From the NCBI RefSeq assembly GCF_030247195.1, contig NC_080671.1:4864501-4928500 (forward strand): DNA of 64,000 nucleotides. Direction: 5' to 3'. Shown piece after piece: positions 11,106 to 22,384 of the stretch. The notes beneath the pieces were generated by a model. The model was not told where the DNA came from. It was given only the letters and a program-made list of their open reading frames with translations, and did no database searches. A program made the position numbers and the translations under genes. Within the stretch, counting starts at the first letter, position 1, and every line of letters starts with the position of its first letter. This DNA comes from Topomyia yanbarensis. Its lineage: Eukaryota; Arthropoda; Insecta; Diptera; Culicidae.

Positions 11106-12580
11106 AAACCGCAAAAGCCCACAATGTATCTTTAAACTACAATAACTACGCATCATTTTCTTATAATAACGTATTATGCTAAATCATACTTCTAATTAAA
11201 AGCGTAGCGATTTTAAATCGCAGGATACATAAGTCAAATGATAAAAAAATGTTTTAAAAAAATGTTCAGCCGGTTCATACGAAAACACAACTTTAATTAT
11301 TTGTAAAAAATTTCCATGCATTAATAGTTCACATGTTATCTGGAGTTAAAAAATGAACAATTTTATAAACTTCAAAAAAGCATATTAAAAAAAATGTGAG
11401 TATTATTTTGCGCCATAGGCCTTTTTTCAAGGAAGTTGAAAATATTTAATGGTAATTTCTTCTAGATTTAGGAAATTAACGAAACAACATAAATTTTAAT
11501 AATAAAATTGAATGACTGTTTGACAATCGAACCTCTAACAGAAATTTAACTGATAATGAAGGCTTAACATAACTGAAAGTTTTTAAGCTGTTAGCCTCCC
11601 TCCCCCCCCCCCTCCTCCCTTCCCTAGTGGAACAGGCTGCGCACGCCTATGAACTTAACTCGTTCTTCCAGCAGTGTAGGTACGGTAATGAAAGAATTCG
11701 GCCAGAATTCCATTCTTTTTATATCAAGTGATGAAATGTGTAGGACGCTTATGAGTGTCGAGATGAGGTCTGTGGAAAGTCATGAGCAAATTTGTTAAAA
11801 TTATGTTTTTTCTATGTTGTGCAGATTTACGGATTTTTCAATAGTGTGCTAATAAAATAAACAGATAAATTTGATAAGAATTTTCTGAACCGACTGGTGT
11901 TCGAATCGTGAAAATCCATCAACAATTAACAAAACATATGCGAAAACTTTGTCAGTTTCTTACATTTTCCCAATAGCACAGCAACACGGATTTTCAATAG
12001 TGTACAGTTAAAATACCAATTTAAAGTTGCAATCAATTTTTATGTACTATTCTAAATCTATTGGTATTTAAATGACGCTAATCCATCAACAATTAATCGT
12101 TAAAATTATGCTACATTTTTGTGACGCCGATCGAATTTCAAATTTTAGTTTTACATCCAGCCTCAGCCCCAAATAGTAGAGTAAAGCATTTTTACTGCTA
12201 AAATTTAAGCTTTGCTATACCACACCTTCGTACAACTTTAACGAGATACTCCAAAATGAAAAGTACCATGCGAGATATTTGTCCCTTGCAAGTGTAGAGT
12301 TTTTTTCTATTTTTTCCGTGGACGAAAAGATGAAACTACCCTTTCATATAAGTGAACAGTTTTGGTACAAGCACATTTCAAGCCTATTGTATCGATTACC
12401 AATGCAGTTGCATCAAAATATTGAGAAAAGCTAAATAATGAGCAAACATTATGTTTTGGCGCCAATGGAAACTTGTAGTGTTACGATAAAAATACAGCGG
12501 AAACAATACAATCTAAATTACTTATACCCAAATTTTCAAGAGTAAATACCCAATGGGTCATTTTCTACAGACACATCCCA
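11106..12580. other. AT-rich sequence without recognised features
   Basis: About 1.5 kb of AT-rich DNA. A C-run (CCTCCCTCCCCCCCCCC) lies near 11596-11615. No open frame of interest, no convincing terminal repeats. Confidence 0.35.
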
Positions 12581-14428
12581 GCGTTAGGGGACAACGTTTG
12601 TACGCATCATGCAACTGTTAACTAGGGCATTGCAAAAAAATTTTTTTTTGAATTCTCGAAGGCCCCCCCTCTCATATTGTGACAAATGCCAAAGCAAGCT
12701 CAGATGCCAAATTTCACATCATTTGGACAATTTTAGACCCCGCCGACTTCGCTTGAAATTTTATGAAATTGGTACTATGGGAAAATATGGCGGAAAAGTA
12801 CATTAAATGCTATAACTTTTGAAGTAGCAATCAGAAAATTACTATTTTAGGAAATAATCATAGTATTTGAATGGAGTTATTTTTGTTTCTAGGAAAATAC
12901 GGGAAAGTGGGGTACTGGGTCATTTTGGCCCCAAAATCCCCTATTTTTAATGATTTTTCTGCTCCGTTATGCAAATCATACATATTTTGTAGTTTTTCTA
13001 ATGTAAAAAATCTCAAAAATCGATCGGAGCCTTTTTGACCTTTGTCCGAATACGAGAAGTTGGGGTTAAATGGCCTTTTGTCATTCATATTAAACTTCAT
13101 CATTTTCTCGTGAATATATCTCTATTATTCTTCACTCAATTTTAATAAACTATACCTTGTTGAACGTGGAAAACTCTTAGGATTATAACAAAAATAGATT
13201 CATTACCGATAAAATTCAGAAACATCAAATTATCTGACATATAGTGCCGATTTCACATTTTTATCATAAAATCGCACACATTTAACAACAAAATTCTTAT
13301 TTAATTTACTACCTTTAGTGTAAAATATGCTTAGGGATCACACGAGAAAAGTTTCATTTCTGGAAAAATAGGGGAAGTTGAGGTATTAGGACAAGTAATG
13401 AAAAAATGAGATTTGTAAAGTAAATATCAAAAAGTTTGATGTTTCTGAATTTTACTTCTAACGTTTTTATTTTTGTTTTATTCTTCAGAATTTTACACGT
13501 TCAATTATCACATTTTATGAAAATTGATTGAAGAATAATAGAGATATATGCATGAGAAAATAATAAAATTTAATATGAATGACAAAAAACCCTATAACCC
13601 CAACTTCTCGTATTCGGACTAAGGTCAAAAGGGTTCCGTTCGATTTCTGAGATTTTTTCACATTAGAAAAACTACAAAATATGTACGATTTGCATCACGG
13701 AGCAGAAAAATCATTAAAAATATGGTATTTTGGGTCCAAAATGACCCGGTACCCCACTTTCCCGTATTTTCCTAGAAACAAAAATATCTCCATTCAAATA
13801 CTATGATTATTTTCTTTTAAAAGAGGTATAAATTGTAATTTTCTGATTGCTACTTCAAAAGTTATAGCATTTAATGTATTTTTCCTCCATATTTTCCCAT
13901 AGTACCAATTTCAAAAAATTTCAAGCGAAGTGGGCGGGTGTCTAAAATTGTCCAAATGATGTGAAATTTGGCATCTGAGCTTACTTTAACATTTGTCACA
14001 ATATGAGAGGGGGGGGGGGGCCTTTGAGAATTCAAAAAAAAATATTTTTTTTGCAATGCCCTACTGTTAACAGCTCGTCGTGTGAAAAACCCTACAATGT
14101 CTGCTCAAAAAACTTAATTAAATACTTTAGAAATCCTAACACAACGTTAATGTTGTTGGATCGATGTTTTTCAGATTGTCCTTTCATTCTGAGAGGTGAA
14201 AATGTCACGTTAGGGGACAACAGTGTAAAATATCGATTTTCCAACCTACACTTGTATTTATCAAAAAACCTGCTCTATCTCAAACTTTAGAGCATCCATT
14301 TGTTCCAGGAATTTGATCATCGATAATCATAGAACAATACTGTATACTTAGATTTTCGATTTTTCATATTTTTTTCACGACCGCTGCAAACGCTGCACAA
14401 ACGGTCGCCTAGTGTTGTCCCCTAACGC
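12581..14428. mobile_element. Outer MITE with GCGTTAGGGGACAAC ends, split by a hAT element
   Basis: GCGTTAGGGGACAAC at 12581-12595 is matched by its complement at 14414-14428, and a third internal copy, CGTTAGGGGACAACAGTG, lies near 14213-14230. Removing the nested hAT element (12623-14063 plus one 8-bp duplication) leaves about 0.4 kb, a normal MITE size. The outer element was thus the target of the inner one. I could not define its own target duplication. Confidence 0.65.
12623..14063. mobile_element. 1,441-bp hAT-type foldback element (TSD CTGTTAAC)
   Basis: The element begins TAGGGCATTGCAAAAAAA and ends with the complement TGCAATGCCCTA. The 8-mer CTGTTAAC is duplicated exactly at 12615-12622 and 14064-14071. 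An 8-bp duplication with a TAGGG terminus fits the hAT superfamily. The arms are long: about 0.5 kb at each end (12623 to about 13120, and about 13565 to 14063) are inverted copies, including a CCCC/GGGG run and a 'GGGTCATTTTGG' block. Frames on the two arms are mirror images and encode nothing recognisable. Non-autonomous, moderately diverged. Confidence 0.85.
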
Positions 14429-14539
14429 GATTGAAGTGTTTGTTGAAACTCAAGCAAAGCGATGTACCTCTAAACCTGTAAAGAACTCAAAATAAAGACT
14501 CAACAAATTTTAATTTTGTGACCAAATAAGTTTTTACAT

Positions 14540-14830
14540 TTCTTATAAAAGAAATGTATAGAATTCGCTCAAACTTTCAAGATTTTTTTCAAGGCCCGGA
14601 GGGCCGAGTCTTATATACCAATCGACTCAGCTCGACGATTTGGGACAATGTCTGTGTGTGTGTGTCTGTGTGTGTGTATGTAACGGACAAATTCTCATTC
14701 GTGTTTCTCAGCAATGGCTGAACCGATCTTATCCAAACCAATTTTAAATGAAAGAACTAAAAAACAGTATGAACGCTATTAATTTGTTTTTGATTCTGAT
14801 GTTTAGTTTCCAAGATATGAATGTTTGAAT
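14540..14830 (+). repeat. Dispersed repeat family copy, subtype A
   Basis: Starts near TTTCTTATAAAAGAAATG, then GGCCCGGAGGGCCGAGTC, 'ACCAATCGACTCAGCTCGAC', a TGTG microsatellite (14651-14680), and 'TTTCTCAGCAATGGCTGAAC'. Downstream of the microsatellite it departs from the copies at 16.1 and 35.7 kb, so I treat it as a separate subfamily. Non-coding. Confidence 0.65.
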
Positions 14831-16080
14831 GCGTAAAAATGGCGTTTTTTGCAGTTTTTTTGAATTATCTGCCGAAATTGACAATATAGAATAGCAATTT
14901 ATATGTTTTTAGACAGCTTCAACGAATACCTTTCGAACAAGCTACAGATTGTTGAAATCGGACTATTATCAAAAGAGATATTTAACATTAAATGCGGACG
15001 AAAGATTTTTATCATTTCCCATTGCCAGAAATATGACCAAAAACATGTAATCTATTTTTAACGCCAAAACGGCTTATTTTAGGTCAATAGTATCTTCGGT
15101 GAATTTAATGGAGGCAATATGCCCTTTCTTTTGGTATTGTGCTTTTGCTGATTAATCCCCCTATGAGTGAGATATTTTTCCAAATTTTCTTGGAAGTGAT
15201 TATATCGAAATGATGCCTTCAGCAAATTTGTAGCTCTTACTTTTGCAAATAACTTTACAGAAAACTTCAAATATCTATTTTGAATACTTTAAAAGTTATG
15301 GCTTGTTGTTTGTGGATTACTCTTTGTTGCCTATTTATTGTTCAATATAGTAATAATCCATTGAAATAAGCCAAACATTATTTCGATAAAACGAATTTTG
15401 TATTTCATTTTTCTATCTACAACCGCTAGAAATAATCACCGAACACTTCCAAGTTGTCTGGAAGGAACTTGATAACATATCAGTGCAAAAATGTTCATTT
15501 GTGCGAATCTTCTGACTGCAATTTTTCTAATTCATGACCATCGGATCGGTCTGAAACATATTGGAAAATGAAAAGCGAAATAACTAACTCCAAGCAACGG
15601 CGTAGCCAAAAGAAGGTTTTGGGGTTTAACACCATACAACGCCCCCCCCCCCCACCACACCAACAAAAAAAATTGGATTGAAGTTGAAAATTTATTGATG
15701 CAGACTGATTTAATTCAATATTACAATAACAATTATCTGATCCGTACATTGATATTCTGTTGTTGCAAACATCATGAGGACTTTTGATAAATTGTCGGAA
15801 TGGGGTCCTGATATGTAACTGATCTTTTGGTCTTGATTTCACAGTTGTCTAATTGCATCAATATCAAATTCCTGTCTGAAAACATTCCAATAGAAAATTC
15901 CAGAGTTCTGTAATCAATCATAATCCTCAGATTTCTTTTCAAATTGAGCTCGCTTTTGTAGAGATGCACTGTAATAAGGGTCTTGATTTAATAGAAAGCG
16001 AAGTTAAAATTGATTTAATGTCTATGAAACATAGAACTGCTCAACAAAAAAAATGCATAAATTTCAACATTTGCTAAAAA
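14831..16080. other. Sequence without recognised genes; C-run
   Basis: Possibly the continuation of the repeat before it (GATATGAATGTTTGAATGCG and similar low-complexity text). A C-run followed by CACCACACC sits near 15642-15660. Frames of 60-115 codons on the minus strand have no recognisable motifs and I do not call them genes. Confidence 0.35.
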
Positions 16081-16084
16081 TGTT

Positions 16085-16420
16085 TTTGCCTTTCTCATTC
16101 ACTCTAAAATTCGTCAATCTAATCCCGACCGGGAGGGCCGAGTGTCATATGCTAATCGACTCAGTTCGTCGAGATCGGAAAATGTCTGTGTGTGTATGTA
16201 TGTATGTGTGTGTATGTGTGTATGTGGAAAAAAATGTAATCTCTGTTAATCAGAGATGGCTGGGTCGATTTGCACAAAGTTAGTTTCAATAGAAAGGTAC
16301 AACCTTCCCATCGGCTGCAATTGAATTTTTTTATTGATTGGACTTCCGGTTCCGGAGTTATGAGTTGAAGAGTGCAATCACACAGTAAATTCCCATATAA
16401 ACTGAAATGAAAAATTTTCA
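16085..16420 (+). repeat. Dispersed repeat family copy, subtype B
   Basis: TTTTTGCCTTTCTCATTCAC, GGGAGGGCCGAGTGTCATAT, 'TCGACTCAGTTCGTCGAGAT', 'CGGAAAATGTCTGTGTG', a TGTATG microsatellite (16190-16225), 'CAGAGATGGCTGGGTCGATT', 'ACAACCTTCCCATCGGCTGC', 'GACTTCCGGTTCCGGAGTTA'. It is one unit of the family that is repeated three times at 3.0-4.1 kb. Confidence 0.75.
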
Positions 16421-16650
16421 AAATCAAATTTGTATTTTTGATGCCAAATGACTTTATAATGCATGAAACATTGAGATTTGATGTAAACTCGAAAAAAATA
16501 ATGTTTGACAAAAATTGATTTTTTTGGATCGTCAATCATACCCGCCCGGAGGGAGTATGCAGTGAGGGGTTGCTACTTTAAAATTAAAACTAGTTTAAAA
16601 TTTCTTAACAAGTTGAAAATTTTCGGCAGGACCCGGACCTCCCGGATCTT

Positions 16651-16716
16651 ACTATGTGATACTGAAACATCGCTTGAAACCAGCGGCGATCAAGCGATGT
16701 TTCAGTATCACATAGT
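16651..16716. repeat. Perfect 27-bp hairpin with 12-nt loop
   Basis: The 27 bases at 16651-16677 (starting ACTATGTGATACTG) are the exact reverse complement of 16690-16716. The loop is AACCAGCGGCGA. Partial pairing extends outward (GATCTT on the left, AAGATC on the right). The stem size resembles a small-RNA precursor but could equally be a minimal foldback transposon. No transcription signal is visible. Confidence 0.75.
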
Positions 16717-17550
16717 ATCTCAAGATCGTGGCTGTCGATCCATTGTACGTATGTGCAAATCGTACTGAACATGTAATATTCATTTCCACCATCGTATTGA
16801 ACATAACCAGCCATGGAATCGTAGTCTGGACAAATGAGAAAAGCACAATTGCACGACTAGGTGGATCAAAACAGGTTTTTATTTTGGGAATGCGTCGAGT
16901 TGAGACGAAAACGTAATATGATTAATAACGAGGATAACACTTTCCGAATGTAGAGAGAAGTTTATGAAAAATGACGATTTCCATTCGACTCTAGCAGGTC
17001 CTGGTCGATTTTGATGAGAATTTGATTTTTGTTGTATGACCAATTATATGTATAGGTCAAATGTTCCAAAACAGTAATTTAAGGTCAAGATAGCATCATT
17101 TTGAAACCGCCAATTTCGGAGGTTTAGTATCTTCGATGAGTTTTACAAACGAACAGCGCATCATTTGATAAAGTAATTTTGACGGTATATCGTCCAAGAA
17201 GTATTTATGGTGAATTTTCTCAGGTTAATATTCATGACTACAATAAAGTCTCAACAAATTCGCTAAAGACACGAACTCTGTTACTATTTTCTGAAAAATT
17301 AATTCTGCATAATTTTAAAACTTCAAAAATTACGGTTTCGGAATTATGCCGTTTGGACAGTAAGATCGATTTTCACCAAACTCCCACAAATTATAAAATT
17401 GGTATTGTAAAAAAACGTAAGGGCGATACTTCACATACTTACTGATAGGTGGGACCGAAAAAGTAAACAATCGCCAAAGGGACTATACACTATATATACT
17501 ATCATTTTGTCAATTTCAATAGCAAACATAAGTTTTAATTTAATAATTTC
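16717..17550. other. Sequence without recognised features
   Basis: Ordinary AT-rich DNA. No termini, tandem structure or coding motifs that I can defend. Confidence 0.35.
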
Positions 17551-17554
17551 AAAT

Positions 17555-18324
17555 CGTCGTTGTTGTGCTATCTTATGACAAGCGTCATTTTGAACATTTC
17601 GAGAAAAACGATTTTTAAAGTTTGAGATTGAATATCTTGCAATTGGTAAATAGTAAAAACAATTCAGAGAATACAATTGATGCTTCTGTCTATTCTGTAT
17701 TAATTTCTCAAATATTATGAAGATCGGTTGACTATATTACGAGTTTTCGCTAAACATGTAAACAAAAGTCACACTCATACGTGTCATAGGTGTGTATTGA
17801 TGACAAAATTTGTATGGCGTGTCATAATCGTGCTTGGAAAATTTTCCATAGAAAAAAATCGTCAATTATTAACTTTTATTTATATCTTTGGCTTTATTTG
17901 GTCTATAAACAATCGGTGAGATGCATTTTAAAGGAAATGAGTCAGGGAAACTAGAAAAAATAATGATTTTTGGATACAGTGTTGCCAAATATGCTATATT
18001 TCCAGTTTAAAACTAAAATTACTTTTTTCTCACATTTCGTGTATTTTTATTTTGAAAATGATTTTGCCATTGTGTTTCTCAGATATTTTTACATAGAAAA
18101 ACATCTAATCCATCAAGATAACTTGTGCCAATGCCCAGACACAGCCATTTTAAGCAAATATCACAGAATTTCTCAACACGTTTCTCGTTATATCTCAGTA
18201 ACCAAGTAGTATGTCAAAATTCCGAAAACGCCATTTTGTAGAGATTTTTTAGACCAACAATATGGCATATTTAACTCAGTTTACCCCAAAATGGCGTTTG
18301 TCATAAGATAGCACAACAGCGACG
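17555..18324 (-). mobile_element. 770-bp MITE, copy 2 (TSD AAAT)
   Basis: Same family and exactly the same length as 9640-10409 but in opposite orientation. Its right end, complemented, reads CGTCGCTGTTGTGCTATC and then CTTATGACAAACGCCATTTT. AAAT at 17551-17554 and 18325-18328 is the 4-bp target duplication. No coding capacity. Confidence 0.87.
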
Positions 18325-18421
18325 AAATACTTCATGAAGTTTTGGGTTTCGATCACTGAATCATGCAATCTAGGATGTAAAAAACACAATAGTTCTTAAA
18401 TAGGAAATAAAACCAAGTCTG

Positions 18422-18588
18422 AGGGGAGTGGGCGTAGCGTATTGGTAAATCGATTGCCTTGTACGCAGCGCACCTGGGTTCGAGTCCCGACCCCGCACAT
18501 AGGGTTAGAAATTTTTCCTAAGAGATTTTTCTAACCCGAAGAGCCGAATGACCTTAAGGTTAAAACCTCTATAATTGAAATAAAAAAA
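18422..18588 (+). mobile_element. tRNA-derived SINE, full length
   Basis: A 167-bp element flanked by exact 11-bp duplications AACCAAGTCTG at 18411-18421 and 18589-18599. The tRNA-related head has an A-box-like GCGTAGCGTATTGGTAA (from about 18432) and a near-canonical B box GGTTCGAGTCC (18477-18487), so it retains an internal pol III promoter. The body includes 'CCGAATGACCTTAAGGTTAA' and 'ACCTCTATAATTGAAATA', ending in an A-run. The plan resembles the Feilai-type SINEs of Aedes, but the family name is an inference. A second, older copy lies at 55897-56036. Confidence 0.88.
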
Positions 18589-18639
18589 AACCAAGTCTGG
18601 AAATATTCACTGTTGATCTTCTTTGAATGGTATCACTGC

Positions 18640-19409
18640 TACACCCAAAACAGACCCTGTAAGAATCGCTTACATTAATGCAATGAATACGAGCGAAAAT
18701 TGCAAGCGTTCTGGTAATGTGCAAAAATTGCAAGAAGCTTCCTTGCATGTAATGCAAGAAACAAAAAAACGAATTTTGCCTATGTATTTGCGATGTATGT
18801 GTATTGGTGACCAATATGCGTTAGATAAAAAAGACAGCTAGCGTTGAAAAACGAGTCCCATACGGGCAGATCACTAACCAATATCTAATCCATTCAACCA
18901 TGCAATCAGATAATTATCAATGAATAAAAGTCGTATATAAACACTTGGATGATTTCACGATTAATGAAAAAAGTAAAATCTGTATCAAGATTTGAACTCA
19001 CGTCCTTTCGCATCGTAACACTAACTATAAGCACTGTTCTATTTTTCCACAAGTGAACATAGCGTTAAAACTCGTACAATCAGCACATCCGCAATTTTAT
19101 GCTGTCTCGTGTGTAATGAATAAGCCACAAAACTGCGTTTGATGATGTTAGTGAGGAATGAATAAAAAGTAGACGGAAAATAAAAACTCGCCATGCGTTA
19201 CTATACACTCAGCATAGGCACGTGAATGTGGTGGTAATCCTTTGACAGTGTGTTGAAGAAATGTGTGTACGTATAGCGATAGATGAAGTGATTTTGTATG
19301 CTTGCAACAATTGCAAGCGGCTTCCACTGCAAAATTGCGAGCGATGCTAACATTATTTGCAAGTGATTATCGCTTGCAACTATTGCAAGAGATTTTTGTT
19401 TTGGGTGTA
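18640..19409. mobile_element. MITE with TACACCCAAAACA ends and TTGCAAG motifs
   Basis: Perfect 13-bp inverted ends: TACACCCAAAACA at 18640-18652 and TGTTTTGGGTGTA at 19397-19409. Both subterminal regions are studded with TTGCAAG/CTTGCAA motifs (near 18697, 18725, 19295-19310 and 19350-19390), a pattern expected of transposase-binding repeats. No transposase frame. The 72-81 codon frames near the left end overlap these repeats on both strands and are not genes. Confidence 0.7.
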
Positions 19410-19659
19410 CTATCGCTTTTTTCAAGAAAAAGCGTTGATTTCTTAGTTCTCAGTCGCGTTGTAAATTTGAGTAAAGTATAAACTTCAAATCAATTAAAAA
19501 AAAACGATTTTTTGGCTCAGTACAATATACATCACCCCTTTAGGAAAATTCAGTTTTCCCACCACAATATAGATATTTTATTAACAGAGCATTAACAATA
19601 ATTCGTTGATATGTCTATTTTATGGGCCATTTTTTCGCTTTCCCATTGATTTGGTTTGA

Positions 19660-19880
19660 GATTTCTAGCACTGATGTTGTCCTATGCTGATTTGAGCGAT
19701 TCTCTGAGTCCTGCCACTATCCCATGTAGTATGTGTTATCAAAAACATCGCGAAGCATCAAGTTCTAAATGTTCCCAAACGATATAATATCCGAAGAGAG
19801 TGATAAGAGTTATAAGAAATGTCTCATCACACTGTTAGGTGGATTAAAAGCGTTTTTTCAAATAATTTTGGTGCGCTGAC
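19660..19880 (+). repeat. Dispersed repeat fragment (pair with 23320-23440)
   Basis: Blocks such as 'ATGTTGTCC.ATGCTGATTT', 'GAAGAGAG.GATAAGAGTTAT', 'TGTCTCATCACA' and 'GTGGATTAAAAGCGTTTTT' recur in the same order near 23325-23440. The two are diverged copies of one interspersed family. Type unknown. Confidence 0.55.
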
Positions 19881-21150
19881 TTTGTTTTTTGACATTATAA
19901 AATCTTGAAAAGAAAATTGACTGTTAGAGTGGATCAATGTTTATTTTCTTGTTGCGTTAAAAATAAACAAATGTGACTCTGAAGCAACTCAACAAAGGTA
20001 AGACTGTCAGACGATTATACTCAGTTAAGCAGTTATTATATTTACATAGTGAATATAATGTTGTCGCAAAATACCAGTAATACGGTTTAAGTAAACATTT
20101 CGAAAGAGACTATTGTCATTTCAGTTCAACCTCTGGTGTTTGTACAACTGTTTCTACTCATAGATAGATTTGCAAGACGACACTTAATAGTGATGATTGT
20201 GGAAATTAATCAAAATGTAGCCGTCTTACGTGATTTTTAAAAAGAAGGGAAAGACCCAGATTTTCAAAAATTTAGATATATTACAGTACAAAAAAAATCG
20301 CTAAAGAATTTCACACAATTGCGGTCTTATGGGTCAGCTGGCCGGCTTGTCATTGAATTACCTAAACGATAGAAAACTGGAGAATTTCGTGAAATTGTGT
20401 CTTTTGTTTGCGAATTCTGAGAAATGCGTATCCTCAGGATAAAATGTTGACATTAACGTGCTATAATAACATTAAAAAGCTGCGTTAAACTACGATGTTT
20501 GGTTCGTGTAGAAGAAAATCAATTTTGAAAAGACAAACCGGTGGTTTGTTCCAAGTGGTCAATAATTATCCTGTCAATTTGAAAGGTTATTTAAGGAGGA
20601 CGAGTGGGTGTTATTCTCTATAACCAATATTCTATATCTCCGAAATCACTTCGAACTCTTTTCTGAAATTGTTGATTTATTCTTAGATAGTTTATCTATT
20701 GATAGATGTAATAAAAAACTCGATTATTCTTCGGTTTGAGCACTATACCGATTTGTAACAAGAGTGTTGAGCCTATTTTAGTCATGAGATATTTATCGGT
20801 TGTATGTAGTGAAATTAACGAAAGTTGAGTTTCCCTATGCCACGCACTCAGTCAGCTCCGTTTATTATAGTACAGATTTCTTCAAGTATATACAGTAGAA
20901 TAAAATGTTAATCGAGTTAGAAAATTACATTTCTCTAACCAAGTTTGCACCACGGTAGAGCACGAAAAAATAGGCATGTTTTGGAAAGTTTACTTAAAGC
21001 AATGTAAAGATGAATCGAGATACCTTAAAATAAGATTCATGACACAACTTCTGATGTACAAATAAGTATTTTCAACACAAGACGGCGGTTGGACAGTATT
21101 TTCCCGCAGGTGAGATCTATCTCGCGTAATCTTTGACCTAGAGCCAAAAA
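19881..21150. other. Sequence without recognised features
   Basis: About 1.3 kb of AT-rich DNA, no coding frame, no clear repeats. It is the 5' flank of the ORF1-only LINE. Confidence 0.35.
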
Positions 21151-21164
21151 CAAACGCTGAAAAT

Positions 21165-22384
21165 CAGTTTGTTTTCATATCTCGCCCTGAGCAGAAGCAA
21201 AAAATCGTCCCGCGCAAGTAAAACAGTCAGTTCTACCTAAAAATCAATCGGTGCCTATCACATAAGCAGTCCATATAACAATAGCCTATACCTACTGTGC
21301 GATTTTATGATGAGTGACGGTGCCCAGCAAAAAGCAACCCAGATGCGGCCGAACTGTGTTGTTGTTGATTTTTCAAAATGCCCCGTAAGACCAGCCATTC
21401 GGGAAGTGGAACAGTTATTAAAAGTGCAGATGGAACTCAATCTGGATGAAGTGAAAACCCTACAAATGCATCATATCAAACATTGCGTGCTGATTTCGTT
21501 CAACAACATTCACCAAGCTGAGTCATTCGCCTCGTGAAACAACATGCAGCACACCGCCGAATGCGGTAATGTTAAATATAGCATTCCCGTATACATCGAG
21601 AACGGCGCTGTAGAAGTTCGGGTCCATGATTTGGCTACGCGTACCCCTGACGGCGCGATTAAAAAATGCTTGCAAAAATACGGAGAAGTAGACTCCGTTA
21701 CACATGAGACTTGGAGGAATTTTTTCCCGGGCATCCCTAACGGTGTTCGTGTGGTGAGAATGCGTGTGACCAAGCCAATTCCCTCTTACTTAAGCTTCAC
21801 AGTGTTAGGAAGGGACGATGCTCTCATTCAACAGACATCACTAGTCACGTACCCAGGGCAAATTCCTACGTGCCAGTTCTGCACGAACAAGCTGCACCTC
21901 GAAAAACCTTGCGTAAAAATTGTTAAGGAAAACTCAAATCCAACTGAAATCAGCACACAACCATCTTACGCTAAACCACTAACAGCTGCAAAACCAACAT
22001 CTCCGGATCAAGCACCAACAACCAGTAACAACAACAACGAAACGAATGCCGAAAAATACGAACATACAATAACGACCGATAAGAGTAGAACACAAACTGG
22101 AACATCTGACCGCGAGCAGCAGGAAAGTAGTACGGATGAGGACATGGACATGAACGACAACGCGAAAGAAGACAAACGGATCGAACCTCAAATTGCAGTG
22201 GACAACACTGGCAATATTTCGCCCCCTAGAAAAAGGATCTCGACACGCAGCAGAAAGCTGCGCCTGAACGAGACCAAAGATTTAAAAAAGCTGTTTTTTT
22301 ATTTATTGTAAAAAAAACAAACAATCGGCCTCGTCGAGCTACCGCATTTGGACCTAAATAAATTTATTAATTATAAAATAAAAA
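21165..22384 (+). mobile_element. ORF1-only non-LTR retrotransposon (half-LINE), ~1.2 kb
   Basis: AAACGCTGAAAAT occurs at 21152-21164 and again at 22385-22397, directly after an A-rich tail. This marks a complete retroposed unit from about CAGTTTGTTTTC (21165) to poly(A) (near 22384). It contains a ~140-bp 5' UTR, one gag-like ORF1, and only about 70 bp of 3' UTR (CGGCCTCGTCGAGCTACCGC and then A-rich). No reverse transcriptase or endonuclease region is present although both ends are. It is therefore a non-autonomous element presumably mobilised by a full LINE sharing its 3' end, analogous to mammalian HAL1. Confidence 0.75.
21307..22311 (+). pseudogene. LINE ORF1 (gag-like, CCHC zinc knuckle), one in-frame stop
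   Basis: ORF1 of a non-LTR retrotransposon, a nucleic-acid-binding chaperone in its relatives. The frame starts at ATG 21307 and ends at TAA 22309-22311 (335 codons), broken once by an in-frame TGA at 21535-21537. After the break an uninterrupted 255-codon frame runs from ATG 21544. The N-terminal half carries the conserved ORF1 core (VKYSIPVYIENGAVEVRVHD... and FFPGIPNGVRVVRM), then one zinc knuckle CQFCTNKLHLEKPC (C-x2-C-x4-H-x4-C). The C-terminal third is hydrophilic, rich in Asn, Thr, Asp and Glu, and ends with a basic stretch (PPRKRISTRSRKLR). Codons are GC-richer than the flanks. The clade is uncertain. Confidence 0.75.

Noticed and set aside
12609..14056. Similar frames on both strands around 12.6-12.8 and 13.9-14.1 kb
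   Set aside because: Mirror-image translations of the arms of the hAT foldback element.
15495..16535. Minus-strand frames of 115 and 124 codons
   Set aside because: They cross a C-run and the TGTATG microsatellite of a dispersed repeat. No motifs and biased composition.
18422..18500. Possible functional tRNA gene
   Set aside because: The B box is good but the cloverleaf is not completed, and the 11-bp flanking duplications with an A-tail show that it is a SINE.
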